From: Verrucomicrobia bacterium UBA4286
GTDB taxonomy: Bacteria; Verrucomicrobiota; Kiritimatiellia; RFP12; UBA1067
Direction of reading: 5' to 3'
Length of the DNA stretch: 6,101 nt
Assembly: GCA_002395905.1 (NCBI GenBank)
Contig: DGVK01000005.1
Coordinates: forward strand, 1-6,101
The notes under the pieces are model-generated. The model saw only the letters and a program-made list of their open reading frames with translations. It was not told the DNA's origin and searched no databases. Position 1 is the stretch's first letter. The number at the start of each line of letters is the position of its first letter. Made by a program: the position numbers and the translations under genes. Below are positions 1 to 5,738 of the stretch, in pieces.

Positions 1-7
1 CCACTTT

Positions 8-36
8 CCCTTATCGCGAAAAATCCGGGATAAGGG
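8..36 (-). terminator. Hairpin downstream of epmA, possible transcript end
   Basis: A perfect 8-base inverted repeat (CCCTTATC / GATAAGGG, arms 8-15 and 29-36) encloses a 13-base loop, about 60 bases past the epmA stop. In the minus-strand transcript the stem is followed by AAAGUGG, not a U-run, so it is not a textbook intrinsic terminator. It could mark a Rho-type end, protect the 3' end of the message, or serve the gene beyond the window. The rest of the 95 bases beyond epmA holds no gene that I can support. Confidence 0.35.
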
Positions 37-95
37 GGCGGCCACTGTCGACCGATCCTCGACCGGCCGGCTCTGCCGTCAACGCGCCCCAGGCA

Positions 96-929
96 TCATT
101 CGCGGCACATCACCGACGATATATCACGCTCGCCGCAGAGCAGCATCACGAGGCGGTCTATGCCCAGGGCCACACCCGAGGCTTTGCCGATTTTCGGCAG
201 TGCCGAGAGGAACTCCTCGTCAAGAGGATAGTCGGCCTCGCCGAGCTCGCGGCGCTCGGCACGCGCCTTCCCGAACCTGCGGCGTTGCTCTTCCGCGTCG
301 CAAAGTTCCGAAAAGCAGTTGGCGAGCTCCACACCCTTCCAGTAGAACTCCCAGCGCTCCGCGACTTCGCCGCGCGCCTTCGCAAGAGACGCAGCCTCCA
401 GGGGATAGTCCATGAGGAACACCGCTCCCTTGGGCAGCATAGGCTCGACCTTCCCCGCCATATCAAAATCGAAACGGTCCTGATCCCATTCGCGCCACGG
501 GTCCCACCCCGCCCAGCGCAGATACGCCTCACGAACCGACATGCGCTCCGGCCGCGGCTCGTCGGGGGCCAGGACCGAAAACAGCTCTTCAGTATCGCGT
601 GCTATGTCGAGATAGTCAGCGCCGAGCCTGTACCACTCGATCATGGTGAACTCGGGGTTGTGGCGGCTGCCGCGCTCGCCCTCTCTGAAGCAAGGTCCTA
701 TCTGGTATATGCGATCCATTCCGCAGGCGAGAAGTTTCTTCATCTGGAGCTCCGGCGAGGCCCGCAGGAAGGCTTCGCCCGATCGTGGACAGTCGATATG
801 CGGTTCCGGCGCGGGCGCGGCTATGCGCACGCTCGTTTCGACCTCATCGAATCCTCGTGAATCGAAAAACGACCTTATGGCGCGCACTATGGCGGCGCGA
901 CGTCTCAAAGCATCGGGATTCGCGCGCAT
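96..929 (-). CDS. epmA: Elongation factor P--(R)-beta-lysine ligase (EpmA/PoxA/GenX)
   Basis: A lysyl-tRNA synthetase paralogue that has only the class II catalytic core and attaches beta-lysine to a lysine of elongation factor P, helping translation of proline-rich stretches. The 277-residue product begins at the ATG whose A is the last base of the dnaB TGA, just before the RRRAAIVRAIRSFFDSRGF helix. There is no N-terminal anticodon-binding OB domain, which separates it from true LysRS. Landmarks are RASPELQMKKLL (57-67), motif 2 FREGERGSRHNPEFTMIEWY (81-100), YWKGVELANCFSEL (196-209) and motif 3 GVALGIDRLVML (252-263). A254 matches the alanine (A298 in E. coli EpmA) that replaces a LysRS glycine and is tied to beta-lysine choice. 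It is shorter than the E. coli protein (325) because the segment between 140 and 170 is reduced. No Shine-Dalgarno site is near, so translation is probably coupled to dnaB. EpmB and EF-P genes are not in the window. Confidence 0.93.
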   Translation of the reverse strand: MRANPDALRRRAAIVRAIRSFFDSRGFDEVETSVRIAAPAPEPHIDCPRSGEAFLRASPELQMKKLLACGMDRIYQIGPCFREGERGSRHNPEFTMIEWYRLGADYLDIARDTEELFSVLAPDEPRPERMSVREAYLRWAGWDPWREWDQDRFDFDMAGKVEPMLPKGAVFLMDYPLEAASLAKARGEVAERWEFYWKGVELANCFSELCDAEEQRRRFGKARAERRELGEADYPLDEEFLSALPKIGKASGVALGIDRLVMLLCGERDISSVMCRE

Positions 930-2419
930 CACGAGAGAGGATCCGTCAAGAGCTCGCCTTCTTCCGGCGCAGGCTCGGAGGTCTGGAAGTTGGAGTCTTC
1001 GTTTCTCGGTATCTCGCGGTCGCCGAAACGCGTGAACTCGCGGAAGAAATTGACCTTCACCTCGCCCGTCTCGCCGTTGCGGTTCTTGGCGACGTCGATT
1101 ATCGCCAGCGTCTCGTCGCCCGAGTCGGGATCGCTGGGCGTGCGCGACGGACGGCGCAGAAGGAACACGACGTCGGCGTCCTGTTCTATCGCGCCCGAAT
1201 CGCGCAGGTCGGAGAGCTTCGGCCGCTCGAACTTGTCGCCGCGCTGTTCGTTGGCGCGCGAAAGCTGGGACAGGACTATCACAGGTATCTTCAGCTCCTT
1301 CGCCATCGCCTTTATCTGCTGCGAGATCATGCTCACCTCTATCTGGCGGCTGGCCTGGCGCGCGGCTTCCCGGCACGTGCACAGCTGGAGGTAGTCGATC
1401 ACGACAAGCTCGATGCCGTGCTGCTTTTTGGCGCGGCGCGCGCGGGCCCGAAGGTCCATTATGTCGAGACCGGCCGTGTCGTCCACGAATATCGGGGCGC
1501 CCTTCAGTTCGCCGACGGCCTGGAACAGGTTGCTGGACATCATCATCTTCTCGCTTTTCGGGCAGAGATTGCGGTTGAGCCGCCACATGTTGACGTGGGC
1601 GCGCCCCGCTATCATGCGCTTGGTGAGCGCCTCGATCGGCATTTCAAGCGAGAAGATCATGACAGGATGGCGTTTGCCGCCGTCGGTCTTTACCGGGACG
1701 TTGTTCATGTCCAGCCCGAGCGCGCAGCTCTCGGCGATGTTCATCGCGAGCGACGTCTTGCCCACAGAAGGACGCGCTGCGATGACGATCATTTCCGCCG
1801 GCTTGAGCCCCTGCAGCTTCTCGTCGAGGTGGGTGAGACCCGTCGACAGCCCCTCGAACGTCGAACCGTTCGATTCGAACATCCTGTCTATCCGGCGGAA
1901 GCTCTCCTCGACCGCGCTCGCCCACGGCACAGTTCCCTCGCCTCTTATCCCGATTTCCAGGAACGCCTTCTCTGCCTCGCCCAGGACGGCATTCGGGTCG
2001 GGATACTCCCCTTCATCGTAGCACTGCTCCACAACCCTGGTCGCGCGCTCGATCATCATGCGCCGAAGGTGCTTCGAACGCATAAGTTCTATATAGTATT
2101 CGGCATGGGCCGTTGTAGGCGTCTGGTCGTAGAGCGACTGCAGATAGGCCGAGCCGCCGATCGCGTCGAGCTTCCCGTCTGCACGCAGCGACTCCAGCAG
2201 GGTGATCGAGTCGAGCGGCTTGGAGGCGCGGTTCAAAGCGAGCATCGCCGCGTATATGGTGCGGTTGCGAGGATCGTAAAAAGCATCCGGCGAAACTCCG
2301 CTCGTAAGGCATATGTCCAGCACCCGGTCGCCGCTGCGCCCGGTCGAATCCAGCATTATCGAACCGAGCACGGCGCGCTCGGCCTCGACATTGCTCGGAG
2401 GTGTCTTGAGGTCTTGCAT
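929..2419 (-). CDS. dnaB: Replicative DNA helicase DnaB
   Basis: The hexameric helicase that unwinds DNA ahead of the replication fork and recruits primase. The product has 496 residues, a little longer than E. coli DnaB (471). The N-terminal domain opens with PPSNVEAERAVLGS (7-20), which fixes the start; the frame stays open 20 codons upstream but that part is not family-like. The linker is about residues 110-190. The RecA-like ATPase domain has Walker A ARPSVGKTS (215-223, K221), FSLEM with the catalytic glutamate E259, Walker B VVIDYLQL (339-346, D342), SQLSRANEQR (384-393), KLSDLRDSGAIEQDADVV (401-418) and the arginine-finger region AKNRNGETG (444-452). Relative to E. coli there is an insertion of about 14 residues (around 235-251, GLDMNNVPVKTDGGKRH) between the helix after Walker A and the FSLEM strand, and an acidic tail. 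Its TGA shares one base with the epmA ATG. It probably has its own promoter in the 67-base gap upstream. Confidence 0.97.
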   Translation of the reverse strand: MQDLKTPPSNVEAERAVLGSIMLDSTGRSGDRVLDICLTSGVSPDAFYDPRNRTIYAAMLALNRASKPLDSITLLESLRADGKLDAIGGSAYLQSLYDQTPTTAHAEYYIELMRSKHLRRMMIERATRVVEQCYDEGEYPDPNAVLGEAEKAFLEIGIRGEGTVPWASAVEESFRRIDRMFESNGSTFEGLSTGLTHLDEKLQGLKPAEMIVIAARPSVGKTSLAMNIAESCALGLDMNNVPVKTDGGKRHPVMIFSLEMPIEALTKRMIAGRAHVNMWRLNRNLCPKSEKMMMSSNLFQAVGELKGAPIFVDDTAGLDIMDLRARARRAKKQHGIELVVIDYLQLCTCREAARQASRQIEVSMISQQIKAMAKELKIPVIVLSQLSRANEQRGDKFERPKLSDLRDSGAIEQDADVVFLLRRPSRTPSDPDSGDETLAIIDVAKNRNGETGEVKVNFFREFTRFGDREIPRNEDSNFQTSEPAPEEGELLTDPLS

Positions 2420-2426
2420 GGTGTAT

Positions 2427-2435
2427 AGTATAGCA
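2427..2435 (-). promoter_or_regulatory. Extended -10 promoter for dnaB
   Basis: TGCTATACT on the minus strand matches the extended -10 form TGnTATAAT with one mismatch. Seven bases separate it from the dnaB ATG (2419), so initiation at the usual 6-7 bases downstream would fall at or next to the A of the start codon. No convincing -35 lies 16-18 bases upstream, which is tolerated for extended -10 promoters. No Shine-Dalgarno sequence is present in the 16 bases before the ATG, consistent with a leaderless message. Confidence 0.5.
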
Positions 2436-2436
2436 A

Positions 2437-2464
2437 ATCGGATGCGTCCGGTGGCGAATCCGAT
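2437..2464 (-). promoter_or_regulatory. Inverted repeat upstream of dnaB (operator or hairpin)
   Basis: On the minus strand ATCGGAT (2464-2458) and ATCCGAT (2443-2437) form a perfect 7-base inverted repeat around a 14-base spacer, with arm centres 21 bp apart. It directly abuts the extended -10 of dnaB and covers the region where a -35 would lie. That geometry fits a dimeric DNA-binding protein. As RNA it could also fold in read-through transcripts from the thioesterase operon, but there is no U-tract after it, so a standard intrinsic terminator is unlikely. Confidence 0.4.
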
Positions 2465-2473
2465 ATCCACACG

Positions 2474-2491
2474 TGTCAACTGGATGTCAAC
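2474..2491 (-). repeat. Tandem GTTGACA direct repeat
   Basis: Two perfect GTTGACA copies (2491-2485 and 2480-2474 on the minus strand) are spaced 11 bases start to start. The first contains the thioesterase stop codon. Each contains the -35 consensus TTGACA, but no good -10 follows at 16-18 bases; the best, GATATC, follows the first copy at 17 bases and matches TATAAT at only three positions. They may be a protein-binding repeat one helical turn apart, or chance. Confidence 0.3.
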
Positions 2492-2900
2492 AGATTGTCT
2501 TCAACGCCTCAAGAAGCCGAGGCGGAGGCTGCACCGGACGGAAGGTCGCCGACGACACGAAGCAGTGGCGTGTGAATCCGGACACAAGAACGGCGTCCTC
2601 GCCCTTTCGCCTCACCTCGCAGGCGATCTCGATGCGCACGCCCTTCATCTCGCGGATGTATGCGGCAATCTCCAGAAGATCGTCGTATCGCGCGGGGCTT
2701 TTGTAGTCAAGTTCGGCGTGGACGACCGGCAGCATCCAGCCTTCGGCCTCGCACTCGCGGTAGGTATAGCCGATCGCGCGCATCAGCTCGTTTCGCGCGC
2801 GTTCGAAAAAGGCGAGATAGTTGCCGTAGTAGACGACCCCCATCTGGTCGGTGTCGGCGTAGGGAACCCTGTAGTCCACCGAAATCTTCAGTTCTTTCAT
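2487..2900 (-). CDS. YbgC-like hotdog-fold acyl-CoA thioesterase
   Basis: A 137-residue cytoplasmic protein of the 4-hydroxybenzoyl-CoA thioesterase/YbgC family, which hydrolyses acyl-CoA or acyl-ACP thioesters. The signature is near the N-terminus: YADTDQMGVVYYGNYLAFFE (14-33), with D18 at the place of the catalytic aspartate, followed by ARNELMRAIG. A mid-protein strand, VVHAELDYKSPARYDD (59-74), is also typical. Length matches the family (about 130-140 residues). The start is chosen because it directly precedes the conserved KISVDYRVPYAD strand and has GGAAGG nine bases upstream, inside the symporter gene, whose stop ends four bases earlier. In proteobacteria ybgC sits with the tol-pal genes; no tol-pal gene is visible here, so the usual envelope link is not supported. 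The last gene of the right-hand operon, it ends 67 bases before dnaB. Substrate unknown. Confidence 0.88.
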   Translation of the reverse strand: MKELKISVDYRVPYADTDQMGVVYYGNYLAFFERARNELMRAIGYTYRECEAEGWMLPVVHAELDYKSPARYDDLLEIAAYIREMKGVRIEIACEVRRKGEDAVLVSGFTRHCFVSSATFRPVQPPPRLLEALKTIC

Positions 2901-2904
2901 TGCA

Positions 2905-4068
2905 TCAGACCTTCCCGTCTCCCCAGATCGAATCGACCGCGAGGGCGATTGCGCCGTCGCCTGTAACGTTCGCCGCCGGACCGTATCCGTCAAGCGCGAG
3001 ATAGAACGTCATCATCAGCGCCGTCTGCTCCTCGGTGAAGCCGAGGATGGAGGTGACGAAACCGATGCTCGCCATCAAGACGCCTCCCATCACGCCCGGC
3101 GCTGCGACAGCGGCAACGGCCAGCATGCAGATGAAGTCGGCCACTTTCGAAAGAGGCATGTCGAACCCGTATATGAGAGAAATCGAGAATGCGCTCGCCA
3201 GGAGTTTTATGGCGCTGCCCGGCATATGGACGTTCGCGCAGAGCGGCACGACGAAGTCGCGCACATTGCGCGAGATTCCGTTCTTTTCGCAGCAGCCGAG
3301 GGTGACCGGTATGACGGCCGAGGACGAGGCGATCGAAAGCCCGGTAAGATACGCAGGCAGCATGTTCCAAAGGCACGTGAACGGATTGCGCCTCGCCAGC
3401 GCACCGGCCGCCGAGTAGAGGATCACGAGGAAGACCAGCGTAAGCCCCCATCCGGTTCCGATGACCTTCACCATCGTCCCCGCAGCCGCGGCCAGCCGCC
3501 CGGAAGCGGTCATCTCGCTTATCATTGTCATGATGTATACCGGCAGGCCTGGTATTACGACGCGCATTATGGCGAGCTTGACAACCGCACCGAACTCGTC
3601 GGCCGCGCGCTTGAGCAGGTCCGCGCCCGTAAAAACGATCCCGACGCCTGTGAGGAACGAGAGCGCGAGCGCGGTGAGAACGTCGCAGACCGGCGGAATC
3701 TTGAGATCGATGAACGGCAGAAACTCCCGTCCGTTCCCCGCGGCCTCGAAAAGCCCCTGGTGAATATAGTGCGGCATCAGAACGCCGCTCGCGGCGTAGG
3801 CGAAGAATCCCGCCGCGACCGTCGAGAGATAGGAAGCCGCCATCACCGCGAGAAGCATTTTACCCGCCCCTTTCCCCACACCCGCTATCGCAGGGGTCAC
3901 GAGCCCCAGGATGAGAAGCGGCACCATGAACTTGAGCAGCTGCGCGAAGAGGACGTTGAACGTCTTCATCGCGCGCATCGCCGTATCAGGCAGGACCGCG
4001 CCCAGCGCCGCGCCGATGATGAGCGCGAGCACGATGCGTCCGAAAAGACCGCCGAAGAGCCGTTTCAT
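2905..4068 (-). CDS. Divergent SDF-family (dicarboxylate/amino acid:cation symporter) transporter
   Basis: A 387-residue membrane protein with the SDF (PF00375, GltP/GltPh-like) architecture. The start ATG overlaps the cstA TGA (ATGA) and has GAGG five bases upstream; the open frame continues further 5' but those residues are not family-like. Visible landmarks are TM1 (about 9-27), further TM segments to about 222, the serine-rich hairpin 1 motif SIASSSAVIPVTL (245-257), TM7 at 275-300, hairpin 2 with AAPGVMGGVL (322-331), and TM8 ending in NVTGD (367-371). By alignment on D360, N367 and D371, which match GltPh D394, N401 and D405, the acidic-substrate arginine R397 is G363, T398 is P364 and D390 is Y356. 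The TM7 motif NMDGT reads HMPGS (281-285). The protein should therefore still be a cation-coupled carrier but probably not for glutamate or aspartate. Family is clear; substrate and coupling ion are unknown. Confidence 0.88.
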   Translation of the reverse strand: MKRLFGGLFGRIVLALIIGAALGAVLPDTAMRAMKTFNVLFAQLLKFMVPLLILGLVTPAIAGVGKGAGKMLLAVMAASYLSTVAAGFFAYAASGVLMPHYIHQGLFEAAGNGREFLPFIDLKIPPVCDVLTALALSFLTGVGIVFTGADLLKRAADEFGAVVKLAIMRVVIPGLPVYIMTMISEMTASGRLAAAAGTMVKVIGTGWGLTLVFLVILYSAAGALARRNPFTCLWNMLPAYLTGLSIASSSAVIPVTLGCCEKNGISRNVRDFVVPLCANVHMPGSAIKLLASAFSISLIYGFDMPLSKVADFICMLAVAAVAAPGVMGGVLMASIGFVTSILGFTEEQTALMMTFYLALDGYGPAANVTGDGAIALAVDSIWGDGKV

Positions 4069-5738
4069 GCGCGCCTCGACTTGCAGGCTGCATTGACCGC
4101 GAACACGACGAGCACGACGGCGAGCGTAAGCAGGAAGCCGGTCGCGCAGCCCTTCACCCAGTCCACGGGATCGCCCGCGAAGCTCTTCCACAGGAGCATC
4201 CCCAGCGCGATCGACGAAACGCACATCATGAACACCATCGGAACCGCCGTGATCCAGCACGGACGGCGGTTCCTGGCGAACCACAGCGTCGCCGCGAGAA
4301 GCGTGAGCGCCGCAAGAAGCTGGTTGGCGGAGGCAAATATGGTCCAGAGCTGCTTTGCCGTCGCCGGTGCGCCGAGCAGAAGCCCGGCCGCCAGAAGCAC
4401 CACGAGAATCGTGCCGAAGTACATGTTGCAGGCCGTTCTCTTCGCGACGCCTTCGCCAGGCAGCGCGCCGACCAGCTCCTGCCAGCTGAAGCGCGCCAGA
4501 CGCGTGCCGGAATCGATGGTCGTCATGAGAAACGCCGAGACCGACAGAAGCATGAACGACTCCGCGACACGCTGCGGAATGCCGATCTTCACGCAGAAGC
4601 CGGCTATGGTCGACGCAAACATCTGGACAGGCTCCATGCCCTGAATCGCGCTTGCGTAATCCTTCTGCGAGGCATAGGTGCCGGCAACGCCGATCAGGGC
4701 GATTATGGCGAGGACGCCTTCAAGAAGCATTCCTCCGTAGGCGATCGGTCTTATCGATCTCTCGCTGTCCAGCTGCTTCGCACTCGTCCCGGAAGCGACA
4801 AGCGCGTGGAAGCCGGAGCACGCGCCGCACGCGACGGTGACAAAAAGGAACGGGAAGAGGAAGTCCGTCGCCCCGGACCGCCCCACCGCCGAGAAACCGG
4901 AAAACGCGTCAGTCGCAAGCGTCGGATGCGCGACAAAAACGCCCAGGAATCCCAGAGCCATCATGGCATAAAGCAGATACGAGTTCAGGTAGTCGCGCGG
5001 CTGGAGCAGGATCCATACGGGGCAGGTCGACGCGACGAAACAGTATACCAGAAGGGCGAGAGTCCAGAATACGCGCGTCGCGTGCGGCGTAAAGCCGAAC
5101 AGTTTCACAAGATCGAGCGGGAAGAGACTGCCGAACCATACCGACGCGAACATGAGCGGCACGAAAAAGAACGACGCCGCCAGAACCGACACGTTCAGCC
5201 TGTTCACGCAAAAGCCGAACGCAACCGCTTCGACGATGAACAGGAGCGACGCCGTCGCTATCGCCGGATCGACGACGAACGTGACGGCGATCTGCCGCGT
5301 GAACTCCGAAACGACCAGCACGAGCGCGCTCCAGCTGAAGAGGAGGAACAGCACCTTGCCGGGCCGCCCGAGTATCGTGCCTATGACCGAACCGATCGAT
5401 TCGCCGCCGTGCCGTATTGAAAGAAAGAGCGAGATCATGTCGTGCGCCGCGCCGATGAACACGCAGCCGAGAACGATCCAGAGCGCGACGGAGGCCCAGC
5501 CGAACTCCGCCGCGAGCACGGGCCCGACGATCGGTCCCGCCCCGGCGATGGACGCGAAGTGGTGGCCGAAGAGAACCGCTGGATGCGCCGGCACGAAATC
5601 GACGCCGTCGTTGCGGGTGTGCGCGGGGGTCGGCCGCGACGGGTCGACGCCGAGCTTGCGCTCGATCATTCTGGCATACAGGAAATAACCCGCGAGAAAA
5701 CACGCGGAAGCGACAAACAGCAGCAATGCACCGTTCAT
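4065..5738 (-). CDS. cstA: CstA-family carbon starvation membrane transporter
   Basis: A 557-residue inner-membrane protein of the CstA family. Characterised members (E. coli CstA and BtsT/YjiY) take up pyruvate or peptides when carbon is scarce. Family marks are the loop FGHHFASIAGAGPIVGPVLA (57-76), AAHDMISLFLSIRHGGESIG (97-116), LLQPRDYLNSYLLY (244-257), CGACSGFHALVASGTSAKQL (304-323) and TTIDSGTRLARF (406-417). About fourteen or more hydrophobic segments run along the whole length, and the C-terminus is short and basic (CKSRRA). E. coli CstA is about 700 residues; this is the shorter form, with both the N-terminal and C-terminal parts present. The gene starts inside the ispF stop and its own TGA overlaps the next ATG, placing it in the middle of an operon. 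No BtsSR-type two-component regulator is in view. The exact substrate cannot be read from the sequence; pyruvate or small peptides are the family-based guess. Confidence 0.93.
   Translation of the reverse strand: MNGALLLFVASACFLAGYFLYARMIERKLGVDPSRPTPAHTRNDGVDFVPAHPAVLFGHHFASIAGAGPIVGPVLAAEFGWASVALWIVLGCVFIGAAHDMISLFLSIRHGGESIGSVIGTILGRPGKVLFLLFSWSALVLVVSEFTRQIAVTFVVDPAIATASLLFIVEAVAFGFCVNRLNVSVLAASFFFVPLMFASVWFGSLFPLDLVKLFGFTPHATRVFWTLALLVYCFVASTCPVWILLQPRDYLNSYLLYAMMALGFLGVFVAHPTLATDAFSGFSAVGRSGATDFLFPFLFVTVACGACSGFHALVASGTSAKQLDSERSIRPIAYGGMLLEGVLAIIALIGVAGTYASQKDYASAIQGMEPVQMFASTIAGFCVKIGIPQRVAESFMLLSVSAFLMTTIDSGTRLARFSWQELVGALPGEGVAKRTACNMYFGTILVVLLAAGLLLGAPATAKQLWTIFASANQLLAALTLLAATLWFARNRRPCWITAVPMVFMMCVSSIALGMLLWKSFAGDPVDWVKGCATGFLLTLAVVLVVFAVNAACKSRRA

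Noticed and set aside
48..65. TCGACCG direct repeat, 11 bases apart, next to a CCGGCCGG palindrome
   Set aside because: Short and G+C-rich in a 95-base end of the window; chance is a sufficient explanation and no mobile-element boundary is seen.
930..1586. Upstream extension of the epmA frame inside dnaB
   Set aside because: The extra residues are the off-frame reading of dnaB, and EpmA homology begins only at the ATG at 927-929, so this is not a fusion or long N-terminal domain.
785..2428. Long open frame on the plus strand opposite dnaB and epmA (547 codons)
   Set aside because: It lies antisense to two well-recognised genes, has no family-like motifs and is rich in Arg, His and Leu as expected for the reverse frame of G+C-rich coding DNA.
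2462..2490. TTGACA with GATATC at 17 bases as a standard sigma-70 promoter
   Set aside because: The -10 matches TATAAT at only three positions and lacks the key final T; the extended -10 at 2427-2435 is a better candidate.
2901..2993. Longer thioesterase start within the symporter gene
   Set aside because: The added 31 residues read the end of the symporter out of frame, and the internal ATG at 2898-2900 has a well-placed GGAAGG and precedes the conserved first strand.
3226..4644. Long plus-strand open frame opposite the SDF and CstA genes (472 codons)
   Set aside because: A shadow frame of highly charged, low-complexity composition; the opposite strand encodes clear membrane transporters.
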